Source of the DNA: an uncultured Halomonas sp.
GTDB taxonomy: Bacteria > Pseudomonadota > Gammaproteobacteria > Pseudomonadales > Halomonadaceae
Length of the DNA: 64,000 nucleotides
Direction of reading: 5' to 3'
Assembly (NCBI RefSeq): GCF_946887195.1
Contig: NZ_CAMPKE010000001.1
Location: 62,001-126,000, forward strand
The position numbers and the translations under genes are program-made. This document shows, piece by piece, positions 32,877-41,654 of the stretch. Numbering within the stretch: the stretch's first letter is position 1; each line of letters starts with the position of its first letter. The notes below the pieces were generated by a model, which searched no databases, was not told the origin of the DNA, and saw only the letters and a list, made by a program, of their open reading frames with translations.

Positions 32877-35308
32877 ATGATTCCACCGTATCTCGTTGCG
32901 GGGAGCCGATTTCGACCGCTGCCCAGCAAGCGGCACTGTCGGCTGCGACATCCGTGATTCCACCAAGTTGGCCGCTGGATCGCTTGATCGCCGTGAATCC
33001 CTGGTGGGATCTGAGGCATCTCCCGGCTGAAAGGGCTGTCGATGTTCCGGGAGCCAGAGTAAAGACCTCGATGCTGATGCCCACTCATTTTTATCGCGAT
33101 GCCTGGAAGGAAGGTCGGATTCGGGAGCCGGATATTCTTGCCGCCATTTCAGAGTCCGGTACGCAGACCGAGTTAAACACCTTGCTCGCGACGCTTGACC
33201 GTGAGCCAGTCGATGCCATGGTGGGTGCGCCCTTGATGCTCGATCAGGCGTTCGTTCGTGACGCTATCCGACCTATCCATACGGTACGTCAGCAGGTGGC
33301 GCAGGCCTGCGGGCTATTCTTTGATTTACGGCAGTCACGGTGGCTGGTCGATATCGCTTCACAAAGCCTCTTCGAAAGCTGGCTGGAGCAGACCCAAAAC
33401 GATCTGATGTTGGATCGTAGAACCGGGCTGGTTGGCGCCAGATCGATCGTGAGAGGCCTCGCCAATGAGGCGACAACGGCGTGTGAATGGGCGATCGATG
33501 TGTTGAAATTTTCCGCCAATGACCTGCAAACGCTGGCTCAGCGGTTGCTTTTCGAGCTTGTTGGCTGGGCTTCCTGGTGCAAGGGGGTTGATTGGCGGTC
33601 GGCGCTTGAAGGAGGGCAATCGAAACTGTGTGATCAACTGCTGACGGTCCTGCTGGTTTGGGAGGCGATTGCCGTTCAGTTGGCATCGCCGGAACGACGG
33701 CACCAATGGCATATTCAGTGGCGCGAGTATCAACGAGCCTCATTACGTACTCGAGTGCAGCCGTTGTGGATCTGGCACCGGGCGTACGAACTGGGTTATC
33801 AGCGCAGCCTGATTCATACCCTGATCGGTGCCGGCTCCGCCCCCCGATTAACACCGACTGCCACTGCTACCGAATTCCAGGCGGTATTTTGCATTGATGT
33901 GCGCTCCGAGGTGATGCGGCGTCACTTGGAGGAAGCCTGCCCAACCGCTCAGACTCTCGGCTTTGCGGGCTTTTTCGGTATGCCCGTGACTCAGCAAGGC
34001 CTAGGGCCCGAGAGCGAAACACCTCGGTTACCCGGGCTTCTCGCACCCGCCTATCGTTTGGCGGATTCCACGGGCGACCATGGGGAAGACCAGGCCCTTC
34101 AAAAGACCGCTTACCAGCGCGAGAGAGCCCGACAGACTGTTCGGAAAGCGAAATACAGTAGTTTATCGAGCTTCACACTGGTGGAAACGACCGGACTTGC
34201 GTGGGCTTGGAAGCTCACGCGAGACAGCCTGAATTTAAATAGAGTGACAGCGAGCTCATCGGCCCCTTTACAAAGCAGATTGTTTCATCGTTATGGTGGC
34301 GATCCCGTTTCCGATAACGAACGAGTCGATCTAGCGGAACAACTCCTGCGCGGCATGTCGCTTACCTCCGGATTCGCTTCCCTGCTGGTATTTGTTGGTC
34401 ACGGCACTCACACCGACAATAACCCGCACCACGCTGGACTGGCCTGCGGCGCGTGCGGCGGACAGAATGGTGGTATCAATGCCAGCCTCGCAGCCAGGCT
34501 GATCAATGATCCTGTCGTACGATCCGGCCTGGCGGAGCGAGGAATCAGAATTCCCGACTTCACATACGCGATTGCAGCGGAACATTGCACCGTCACTGAT
34601 CGGGTATCGATCATGGACAGAAACCACATTCCGGATGCTTACATCGCGAAGCTCGTCACGTTAGAAAATGGTTTTGCCGAAGCCGCCAAGCGAACTCGTC
34701 GGGAGCGAGCAGGTGCATTGAATCTCGATGGTCTTGACGACGAGACGCTATTACACCAGATGACAAAGCGTACCGTTAACTGGGCTGAGCCGAGGCCGGA
34801 ATGGGGGCTTGCCAATAACGCGTCAATCGTTTTTGCAAAACGCACCAGGACAAAAGGCCTTGATTTCGCGGGGCGGATGTTTCTCCATGACTACGATGCT
34901 TCATTGGATTCAGAAGGAAACGTACTCAAGAGTTTGATGACAGCCCCGATGATCGTGGCCAACTGGATCAATTTGCAGTACCTCGGATCAGTAGCGGCCC
35001 CGGATACCTTTGGTGCGGGTAACAAGCTGCTTCACTCTGTCATAGGTGGAAACGTGGGTGTGATTGAGGGTAATGACCCAGACCTGCGAATCGGCCTTTC
35101 ACACCAGTCGGTTCACGACGGGCAGCGCTGGCGCCATGAGCCCTTGAGGCTCAGTGTCTTCATTGACGCCCCACGTTCCAGCATTGACAGGGTCATCGCT
35201 GAGCAGCCTGATGTGGCGGCATTGGTCGAAAATCGCTGGTTGTGGCTGTTCAGATTTGCAGAAGATGGCATTGAACAATATCTCACGGGCGACTGGCGAA
35301 AGTGGTGA
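32873..35308 (+). CDS. dabA: DabA-type inorganic carbon transporter subunit (DUF2309)
   Basis: This is an 811-residue peripheral protein of the DUF2309/DabA family, a beta-carbonic-anhydrase-like zinc protein that hydrates CO2 vectorially to cytosolic bicarbonate with DabB. The zinc and catalytic residues are in place: Cys340 and Asp342 in FCIDVRSE, His510 in GHGTHT and Cys525 in LACGACGG, with the same His-Cys spacing of 15 as the characterised Halothiobacillus enzyme. The AVNPWWDLRHLPAE block near residue 40 is also typical. ATG 32873 overlaps the dabB stop; the longer ORF from 32588 lies within dabB. In a heterotroph it would supply bicarbonate for carboxylases. Confidence 0.95.
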   Translation: MNDSTVSRCGEPISTAAQQAALSAATSVIPPSWPLDRLIAVNPWWDLRHLPAERAVDVPGARVKTSMLMPTHFYRDAWKEGRIREPDILAAISESGTQTELNTLLATLDREPVDAMVGAPLMLDQAFVRDAIRPIHTVRQQVAQACGLFFDLRQSRWLVDIASQSLFESWLEQTQNDLMLDRRTGLVGARSIVRGLANEATTACEWAIDVLKFSANDLQTLAQRLLFELVGWASWCKGVDWRSALEGGQSKLCDQLLTVLLVWEAIAVQLASPERRHQWHIQWREYQRASLRTRVQPLWIWHRAYELGYQRSLIHTLIGAGSAPRLTPTATATEFQAVFCIDVRSEVMRRHLEEACPTAQTLGFAGFFGMPVTQQGLGPESETPRLPGLLAPAYRLADSTGDHGEDQALQKTAYQRERARQTVRKAKYSSLSSFTLVETTGLAWAWKLTRDSLNLNRVTASSSAPLQSRLFHRYGGDPVSDNERVDLAEQLLRGMSLTSGFASLLVFVGHGTHTDNNPHHAGLACGACGGQNGGINASLAARLINDPVVRSGLAERGIRIPDFTYAIAAEHCTVTDRVSIMDRNHIPDAYIAKLVTLENGFAEAAKRTRRERAGALNLDGLDDETLLHQMTKRTVNWAEPRPEWGLANNASIVFAKRTRTKGLDFAGRMFLHDYDASLDSEGNVLKSLMTAPMIVANWINLQYLGSVAAPDTFGAGNKLLHSVIGGNVGVIEGNDPDLRIGLSHQSVHDGQRWRHEPLRLSVFIDAPRSSIDRVIAEQPDVAALVENRWLWLFRFAEDGIEQYLTGDWRKW

Positions 35309-35336
35309 AAAAAACGGGCGGCTTAGTTGCCGCCCG
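35308..35336 (-). terminator. Intrinsic terminator of the mexEF transcript
   Basis: CGGGCGGC (35315-35322) pairs with GCCGCCCG (35329-35336) around a TTAGTT loop. On the minus strand the stem is followed by a run of seven T, a strong Rho-independent terminator 63 bases past the mexF stop. The T-run abuts the dabA stop codon on the other strand. Confidence 0.85.
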
Positions 35337-35341
35337 CGTAG

Positions 35342-35446
35342 CTTCAGCAAGAGGTTTTGAGTGCTCGACATCGCTTGATGCCATGAATGGCTGGCATGGT
35401 CATGCGCCAGCCTCCGGCAATGGTTCAAGCCGATTTGTACGCCTGG
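35342..35446 (+). repeat. Right copy of the hydA/mexF junction repeat
   Basis: This copy contains the true end of mexF plus a decayed copy of the hydA end: on the plus strand it reads SFSKRF-stop, against GFAKGF-stop in hydA. The shared blocks GAGTGCTCGA, GCTTGATGCCATGA and CCTCCGGCAA are found in both copies in the same order. With the left copy at 30121-30223 it brackets LysR-dabB-dabA and its terminator. Confidence 0.75.
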
Positions 35447-38400
35447 CCTGGCGCTTCTCGACGAAGGCGCGAATCAGCACGTAGAACACCGGGGTGAGCA
35501 GCAGCCCGAAGAAGGTCACGCCGAGCATGCCGGAGAACACCGCCACGCCCATCGCCTGGCGCATCTCGGCGCCGGCGCCGGTCGAGAGCACCAGCGGCAC
35601 CACGCCCATGATGAAGGCGAACGACGTCATCAGGATCGGGCGCAGGCGCAGCCGGCAAGCTTCCAGCACCGCAGCGATGCGATCCATGCCCTCCTGCTGC
35701 TTATCCTTGGCGAATTCGACGATCAGGATCGCGTTCTTGCAGGCCAGGCCGACCAGCACGATCAGCCCGATCTGGGTGAAGATATTGTTGTCACCACCCG
35801 AGAGAATCACCCCAGTGATCGCCGAGAGTAGCGTCATCGGTACGATCAGAATCACCGCCAGCGGCAGGCTCCAACTCTCGTACTGCGCAGCCAGCACCAG
35901 AAAGGCCAGTAGCACGCACAGTGGGAACACGAACAACGCGGTGTTGCCGGCCAGGATCTGCTGATAGGTCAGGTCGGTCCACTCATAGGTCATGCCGTTG
36001 GGCAGTTCTTCCTCGAGCAGTTTGGCGATCGCCGCCTCGGCCTGGCCGGAACTATAACCGGGCGCCGGACCGCCGTTGATTTCGGCGGTGAGAAAGCCGT
36101 TGTAGTGCATCACCCGGTCGGGGCCAGACGAGCGTTGCACGTCGACGAACGAGGCCAGCGGCACCATCTCGCCATCGACGTTGCGTACCTTGAGCTGGCC
36201 GATCTGTTCGGGCTCGAGGCGGAACTGCTGGTCGGCCTGGGCGATCACCTGGTAGGTGCGGCCGAAGCGGTTGAAATCGTTGACGTACAACGAGCCGAGG
36301 TAGATCTGCATGGTCTGGAAGATGTCGTCGATGGCCACGCCGTGCAACTTGGCCTTCTCGCGGTCGATGTCGGCGTCGATCTGCGGCACGTTGACCGTGA
36401 AGCTCGAGAACAGCCCGGCCAGCTCCGGCACCTGGCGGCTCTTGGCGATGATGTTCTGGGTCTGCCGGTAGAGCTCTTGGTAACCCAGGTTGGCGCGGTC
36501 CTCGATCTGCAGGCGAAAACCACCGATGGTTCCCAGTCCCATGACCGGCGGCGGTGGGAAGATCGCCACGAAGGCTTCCTTGATGCTGGCGAATTCCTGG
36601 TTCAAGGCGCCTGCGATGGCATTGGCTGACAGGCTCGGGTCCTGGCGCTGCTCGAAAGGGTCGAGGGTGACGAAGATGATTCCGCTGTTGGGACTGTTGG
36701 TGAAGCCGTTGATCGATAGGCCCGGAAACGCCACCGTGCTCTCGACGCCGGGATATTCCAGCGCCTTCTCCGACATCTCGCGAATCACCGCCTCGGTGCG
36801 ATCCAGCGTCGCGGCATCGGGCAATTGCGCGAACGATACCAGGTACTGTTTGTCCTGCTGTGGCACGAAACCGCTCGGCGTATTCGCGAAGCCCATCCAG
36901 GTCAGGCCGATCAGACCGATATACACCAACACGGCGATGCTGTTGCCGCGCAGGATACGTCGGACCGTACCCACGTAACCCTGGCTGGCACGCTGGAAAA
37001 AGCGATTGAACGGGCGGAACAGCCAGCCGCCAAACAGCCGGTCGAGCAGTTTCGAGAAGCTATCCTTGGGGGCGTCATGGCTTCTTAGCAACGTGGCCGC
37101 CAGGGCCGGCGACAGGGTCAGTGAGTTGAACGCCGAGATCACCGTGGAAATGGCGATGGTCAGCGCGAACTGGCGATAGAACTGTCCGGTAAGCCCCGAG
37201 ATGAACGCGGTGGGAATGAACACCGCGCACAGCACCAGCGCCGTGGCGACGATCGGCCCGGTCACTTCGCGCATGGCGCGCTTGGTGGCCTCTACCGGCG
37301 TCAGACCGAGGGCGATATTGCGCTCGACGTTTTCCACCACCACGATGGCGTCATCGACCACGATGCCGATGGCCAGTACCAGGCCGAACAGCGATAGGGC
37401 ATTGAGCGAGAAGCCGAGCAGGTGCATCACCGCGAAGGTGCCGATCAACGAGACCGGTACCGCGGCGAGCGGAATGATCGAGGCGCGCCAGGTCTGCAGG
37501 AACAGCACCACCACCAATACCACCAGCAGGATGGCTTCGAGCAGGGTGTGTACCACCGCCTCGATGGAGCCGCGCACGAAGATCGTCGGATCGTAGACGA
37601 TGGTGTAGTCGACCCCTTCGGGGAAGGCCTTGGCGAGTTCGGCCATACGCCCACGAACGGCGTCGGAGAGTTCCAGCGCATTCGAGCCGGGGCGCTGGAA
37701 GATCGGAATCGCCACCGCCGGCTTGTTGTCCAGCAACGAGCGCAGCGCGTACTGGCTGGCACCGAGTTCGATGCGCGCGATGTCTTTCAGGCGCACGATC
37801 TCGCCGCCCTGGCCGGCACGCACGATGATGTTCTCGAACTGCTCCTCGCTGACCAGCCGCCCTTGAGTATTGATCGACAACTGGAAGCTGGTGGCATTTG
37901 GCGCCGGTGGTGCGCCTAGCGCGCCGGCGGCCACCTGGCGGTTCTGTTCGCGAATCGCGGCGACCACGTCGCTGGCGGTCAGATTGCGCGAAGCGACCTG
38001 GTTGGGGTCGAGCCACACGCGCAGGGCGTAATCGCCGGCACCGAACAACTGCACGTCGCCGACGCCTTGTAGCCGCGCCAGCTCATCCTTGATGTTGAGA
38101 ATCGCGTAATTGGACAGGTAGAGCATGTCGTAGCGGTCGTCCGGCGAGGTCAGGTGCACGACCATGGTCAGGTTGGGCGATGCCTTGATGGCGGTGACCC
38201 CCAAACGCTGCACCTCCTCGGGGAGTTTCGGCAATGCCCGGGCGACGCGGTTCTGAACCTGTACCTGAGCATTATCCAGGTCGGTGCCGAGGGCGAAGGT
38301 AACGGTCAGCGTCAGCTTGCCGTCGGCGGTCGATTGCGAGGACATGTAAAGCATGTGCTCCACCCCATTGATCGCCTGCTCCAGCGGCGTAGCCACGGTC

Positions 38401-38582
38401 GCACCGATCACCTTGGGATTGGCGCCGGGGTAGGAGGCATTCACCACCACGGTCGGCGGCACGACCTCGGGGTATTCGCTGATCGGCAGCTTGAACAGTG
38501 AGATAGCGCCACCGATCAGGATGAGCAGCGACAGTACGGCAGCGAAGATCGGTCGTTGGATGAAGAATTGCGAGAAATTCAT
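35400..38582 (-). CDS. mexF: RND multidrug efflux pump, MexF type
   Basis: This is a 1060-residue inner-membrane RND transporter of the HAE1 family with twelve membrane helices and two large periplasmic loops. The N-terminus (MNFSQFFIQRPIFAAVLSLL) and blocks such as TFALGTDLDNAQVQVQNR, GLVLAIGIVVDDAIVVVENVERN (with the proton-relay aspartates) and SINGFTNSPNSGI match MexF closely, as does the length (MexF about 1062). It exports antibiotics such as chloramphenicol and quinolones with MexE and an outer-membrane channel. No outer-membrane gene follows: the operon ends at a terminator beside the inserted dab module. Confidence 0.95.
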   Translation of the reverse strand: MNFSQFFIQRPIFAAVLSLLILIGGAISLFKLPISEYPEVVPPTVVVNASYPGANPKVIGATVATPLEQAINGVEHMLYMSSQSTADGKLTLTVTFALGTDLDNAQVQVQNRVARALPKLPEEVQRLGVTAIKASPNLTMVVHLTSPDDRYDMLYLSNYAILNIKDELARLQGVGDVQLFGAGDYALRVWLDPNQVASRNLTASDVVAAIREQNRQVAAGALGAPPAPNATSFQLSINTQGRLVSEEQFENIIVRAGQGGEIVRLKDIARIELGASQYALRSLLDNKPAVAIPIFQRPGSNALELSDAVRGRMAELAKAFPEGVDYTIVYDPTIFVRGSIEAVVHTLLEAILLVVLVVVLFLQTWRASIIPLAAVPVSLIGTFAVMHLLGFSLNALSLFGLVLAIGIVVDDAIVVVENVERNIALGLTPVEATKRAMREVTGPIVATALVLCAVFIPTAFISGLTGQFYRQFALTIAISTVISAFNSLTLSPALAATLLRSHDAPKDSFSKLLDRLFGGWLFRPFNRFFQRASQGYVGTVRRILRGNSIAVLVYIGLIGLTWMGFANTPSGFVPQQDKQYLVSFAQLPDAATLDRTEAVIREMSEKALEYPGVESTVAFPGLSINGFTNSPNSGIIFVTLDPFEQRQDPSLSANAIAGALNQEFASIKEAFVAIFPPPPVMGLGTIGGFRLQIEDRANLGYQELYRQTQNIIAKSRQVPELAGLFSSFTVNVPQIDADIDREKAKLHGVAIDDIFQTMQIYLGSLYVNDFNRFGRTYQVIAQADQQFRLEPEQIGQLKVRNVDGEMVPLASFVDVQRSSGPDRVMHYNGFLTAEINGGPAPGYSSGQAEAAIAKLLEEELPNGMTYEWTDLTYQQILAGNTALFVFPLCVLLAFLVLAAQYESWSLPLAVILIVPMTLLSAITGVILSGGDNNIFTQIGLIVLVGLACKNAILIVEFAKDKQQEGMDRIAAVLEACRLRLRPILMTSFAFIMGVVPLVLSTGAGAEMRQAMGVAVFSGMLGVTFFGLLLTPVFYVLIRAFVEKRQARRTNRLEPLPEAGA

Positions 38583-38595
38583 CGGCCCTGGTTCC

Positions 38596-39834
38596 TTATG
38601 GGTTCACTACGCTGGCGCTAAGGCGATCGTTGTCATCCAGTGCGCGAGATGCTGTCAGGGCCGCTTTTACACGTCGCCCCTGGTGCTCCAGCCGGGCGAG
38701 GGTTGCCGCATCGGCCATCGGCACGATCTCGGCGCTTACCGTCATGCCGGGTCGTACGCGCTGCAGGCCATTGACGACGATGCGCTCGTTTGGGGCCAGC
38801 CCGTCGCGCACGATGCGCAGCCCCGCGACTTTCGGACCCAACTCGACAGCGCGATAAGCGACTTTTTGCTGATCATCGAGCACCAGCACGAATTTGCGAT
38901 CGAGATCGGTACCCACGGCCGTGTCCTGGATCAGCACGGCGTCGTAACGCGCGCTGCCGACCAGCCTGAGTCGTACGTATAGGCCGGGGGTGAAGAGCCC
39001 GTCATCATTGTCGAATACGGCACGCCCGCGAATGGTGCCGGTCATCGGATCGACCTGGTTATCGATGAAGTCGATGTGGCCGAGATGCGGATAACCCGGC
39101 TCCCCGGCCAGACCGAGATAAACGGGGCTTGCCTGGCCGCGCTGGCCTTGCCGGGCCAGCGCCTGGTATTCGAGATAGGTGCGCTCATCGAGATTGAAGT
39201 AGGCGTAAACCCGCTCCGTCGAGACCAGCGTGGTGAGCAGCGTCTGCCCGGCGCTGACCAGGTTGCCGGCAGTCACCTCGGCGCGCCCAACATGCCCATC
39301 GATCGGTGCCGTGACACGGGTAAAGCTGAGTTCGAGCCGCGCAGCGTCGAGTTCGGCCTCGATGGCGGCGACTTGGGCGCGCGCCTGCCGGGCCTCGCTG
39401 ATCCGCGCCTCGGCGAGCTCGGTGGAAATGGCATTGCTGGCCTTGAGCCGCTCACCTCGGCGAGCCTCGTTGGCCGCGCGCTCGAGATTGGCTTGCGCCT
39501 GTTCTAGCTCCGCTTCCAGCCGGCGTACCTCGACCTCGAATGGCCGGGGATCGATCTCGAACAGCACATCGCCCTTATGCACCAGCGAGCCGGCATCGAA
39601 ATTCACCGTGTCGATGAAGCCGGAAACGCGCGGACGAATTTCCACGCTCTGCGGCGCCTCGAGGCGTCCGGTGAACTCGTCCCATTCGGTGACTTCCTGC
39701 TGCACGACCCGAGCCACGCTGACCTCGACGGCGGGCGGCGGTTCGCCATCTGCCTGAACGCCGAATGCCATCAGCACAAGTAACAGGGGTAGAAGCGACA
39801 AGTTTTTTGGCAACGTCAGGTGCGACTTTTTCAT
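38596..39834 (-). CDS. mexE: RND efflux periplasmic adaptor, MexE type
   Basis: This is a 412-residue membrane-fusion protein. A signal sequence of about 28 residues without a lipobox cysteine is followed by the lipoyl half-motifs (EIRPRVSGFIDTVNFDAGSLVHKGDVLFEID and FTRVTAPIDGHVGRAEVTAGNLV), a long coiled-coil hairpin (about residues 100-165) and the beta-barrel domain. It links the pump to an outer-membrane channel. It is 13 bases upstream of mexF. The gap upstream carries a 6-bp dyad with a 6-base centre (39919-39936), a possible MexT site. Confidence 0.94.
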   Translation of the reverse strand: MKKSHLTLPKNLSLLPLLLVLMAFGVQADGEPPPAVEVSVARVVQQEVTEWDEFTGRLEAPQSVEIRPRVSGFIDTVNFDAGSLVHKGDVLFEIDPRPFEVEVRRLEAELEQAQANLERAANEARRGERLKASNAISTELAEARISEARQARAQVAAIEAELDAARLELSFTRVTAPIDGHVGRAEVTAGNLVSAGQTLLTTLVSTERVYAYFNLDERTYLEYQALARQGQRGQASPVYLGLAGEPGYPHLGHIDFIDNQVDPMTGTIRGRAVFDNDDGLFTPGLYVRLRLVGSARYDAVLIQDTAVGTDLDRKFVLVLDDQQKVAYRAVELGPKVAGLRIVRDGLAPNERIVVNGLQRVRPGMTVSAEIVPMADAATLARLEHQGRRVKAALTASRALDDNDRLSASVVNP

Positions 39835-39918
39835 GTTTATCTCGCCGGTAGCGATTGGACTTGGCGCAGTTTGCGGGACGATGCCTGTATCGACGAATCG
39901 AACCCAGCGAAGATACTT

Positions 39919-39936
39919 ATCATCGATAATGATGAT
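39919..39936. promoter_or_regulatory. Dyad upstream of mexE
   Basis: ATCATC-GATAAT-GATGAT is an inverted repeat 85 bases upstream of the mexE start and just outside the terminator at 39951. A LysR-type regulator (MexT) encoded nearby could bind it. The match to the published nod-box-like MexT consensus is weak, so the assignment is tentative. Confidence 0.35.
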
Positions 39937-39950
39937 CGCAATGGATGAAA

Positions 39951-39976
39951 AAACGCCGCCTCATGAGGCGGCGTTT
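39951..39976. terminator. Perfect-palindrome terminator between the small periplasmic gene and mexE
   Basis: AAACGCCGCC-TCATGA-GGCGGCGTTT is a perfect 26-base palindrome. On the minus strand it is followed by a T-run (complement of GATGAAAAAA), and on the plus strand by a short TTT. It lies 30 bases past the stop of the small gene at 40006 and should separate it from the mexE transcript. Confidence 0.85.
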
Positions 39977-40005
39977 ATCGGGGTCATTGCACTATTTCGT
40001 AACGA

Positions 40006-40293
40006 TTACCAGTCGAGCGGCCTTGTCGATGTCGGCGCGTTGTCATCGTCCCCGGGCAGCTCGGTGACATGATCGGTCTCGCGCGCGATGTTATGGAACG
40101 TCTGTGCCACACCATCGCTCTGGCCCAGGGCGATCAGCGCTCGTGGCTGTTCGCTGGTGCGTTCGATACTGGATGTCTTGGGTGCCAGCGGTTCGTGTAT
40201 GGCTCTGAATGCCTGATCGCTCGCCACACTGGCGAGCGCGCCGACCGGCAATATGGCGGCGAAGACAAGAGCAGAAATGGATAGCGTTTTCAT
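40006..40293 (-). CDS. Small secreted protein between mexT and mexE
   Basis: This is a 95-residue hypothetical protein. The longest ORF starts at 40458, but ATG 40293 follows a GAGGC site and opens a clear signal peptide (MKTLSISALVFAAILPVGALA), leaving about 70 mature residues that are polar and mildly acidic, with no cysteine and no recognisable domain. It is co-oriented with mexT, mexE and mexF and has its own terminator. No such gene is part of the Pseudomonas mexT-mexE spacing as I know it. A periplasmic stress or sensing role is only a guess. Confidence 0.65.
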   Translation of the reverse strand: MKTLSISALVFAAILPVGALASVASDQAFRAIHEPLAPKTSSIERTSEQPRALIALGQSDGVAQTFHNIARETDHVTELPGDDDNAPTSTRPLDW

Positions 40294-40465
40294 GATGGAT
40301 GCCTCGTCAAATGTGGGGGTGAACCCTTTCGGTAAGCAGAGTCTGTCGCATGGCGCTGCTACGAACGAATCGAACGAGACGAAATTGATTATTACGCTAA
40401 TTGATAGTGAGTAAATGGCATATCGATAAGCGAAAAGCGACGAACGGCCAGCATGCAAAGAGCCA

Positions 40466-41389
40466 TTAGGCGTCGCTCAGGCTATCGGGGTCGCCGATGA
40501 ACATCTGGATGCGCGAGCGCAGCCAGCGCTCGGCGGGGTCGTTGTCCTGGGCGCCGCGCCAGGCCATCGATAGCTCGAAGGCGGGACCCTCGAACGGCAA
40601 CTCGTCTTCGCGCAATCCACCGCCCGCCGTCAACGCGGTAGCGGCGTAGTCGGGTACCGTGGCGATGATATCGGTGCCCGCGAGCAGCGCACTCAAGCCA
40701 TTGAATTGAGGAACCGCCAACACCACGCGTCGCGAGCAACCCAACTCGGCCAGCCGGTCGTCGATATAACCGCCCAGGTCGCCGGCGAACGACACCAGCG
40801 CATGCGGGCGGGCGCAGTAATCCTCGAGCGACAACGACCCCGGTACGCCATCGGCTCGCAGCACACGCGGCTTGCTGCGCCGGAGACGCTTGCGCTTGGC
40901 ATTGGCCGGCAACTCGTCGGTGTAGCTGACGCCCACCGAAATCTCGCCGGAGCTCAACAGGTTCGGCATCAGTAGATAATTGGCGCGGCGCACCACCAGC
41001 ACCACATTGGGCGCTTCCGCGCGCACGCGCCTCAGCAACGGCGGCAGCAGTCCGAATTCGACATCGTCCGAGAGGCCGATGCGGAACACGGCGTCGCTGG
41101 TGGCGGGGTCGAACTCGCTGGTACTGCTCAGCGCATTGGAGATCGAATCCAGCGCGGGTTGCAGGTGCCTGAAGATTTCCTCGGCCCGTGTCGTGGGCTC
41201 CATGTTGCGGCCGGTGCGCACGAACAGCGGATCGTCGAACAGGCTGCGCAGGCGTGCGAGAGCCGCGCTGATCGCGGGCTGGCCGAGAAACAGTTTCTCC
41301 GCCGCGCGCGTCACGCTTCGCTCGTGCATCAGCGTCTCGAATACGATCAGCAAATTGAAGTCGACACGACGCAGGTCGTTACGATTCAT
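40466..41389 (-). CDS. mexT: LysR family regulator, MexT type
   Basis: This is a 307-residue LysR regulator. Its start (MNRNDLRRVDFNLLIVFETL), the wing HERSVTRAAEKLFLGQPAISAALARLR and the C-terminal FELSMAWRGAQDNDPAERWLRSRIQMF agree with MexT as remembered from Pseudomonas. Context supports this: it lies upstream of mexE-mexF on the same strand and is divergent from a mexS-like oxidoreductase. MexT activates mexEF and mexS when redox or electrophile stress builds up. The frame is intact, so the gene should be functional. Confidence 0.85.
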   Translation of the reverse strand: MNRNDLRRVDFNLLIVFETLMHERSVTRAAEKLFLGQPAISAALARLRSLFDDPLFVRTGRNMEPTTRAEEIFRHLQPALDSISNALSSTSEFDPATSDAVFRIGLSDDVEFGLLPPLLRRVRAEAPNVVLVVRRANYLLMPNLLSSGEISVGVSYTDELPANAKRKRLRRSKPRVLRADGVPGSLSLEDYCARPHALVSFAGDLGGYIDDRLAELGCSRRVVLAVPQFNGLSALLAGTDIIATVPDYAATALTAGGGLREDELPFEGPAFELSMAWRGAQDNDPAERWLRSRIQMFIGDPDSLSDA

Positions 41390-41593
41390 CGGGTCTTCCT
41401 TGAAGCGGGCGGCATCGGCGAGCCGGAGTTTTCAACGGGTCGTTCCGTCGAGTGGGCTCGCCAATCGTGGCAAGCCTAAAACCTGAACATTGCTTGAGGT
41501 CAAGCGTTCGAGGGAAAGAAGTTCCATCAGCACAATCTATAACGAATATCGATGAACGTGAATGGCGTTTGCAGGCAAGCGCGGATAGAGTCT

Positions 41594-41640
41594 ATGGCTA
41601 TAGAAAGCCATCGGTAGCATGCTACTGGCTAGAAAGTCAT
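41594..41640. promoter_or_regulatory. Dyads and direct repeat upstream of mexS
   Basis: Three elements are packed ahead of mexS: the inverted repeat ATGGCT-N6-AGCCAT (41594-41611), the perfect palindrome GTAGCATGCTAC (41614-41625), and TAGAAAG-C/T-CAT repeated at 41601 and 41630. They end 15 bases before the ATG and probably include the mexS promoter and the MexT-binding region. The remainder of 41390-41593 shows no gene. Confidence 0.45.
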
Positions 41641-41654
41641 TGGCGAGGTGAGCG

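Noticed and set aside
30121..35446. The dab island as a transposon or integron cassette
   Set aside because: No transposase, integrase, tRNA target or terminal inverted repeats were found; the flanking copies are gene ends, not short target-site duplications.
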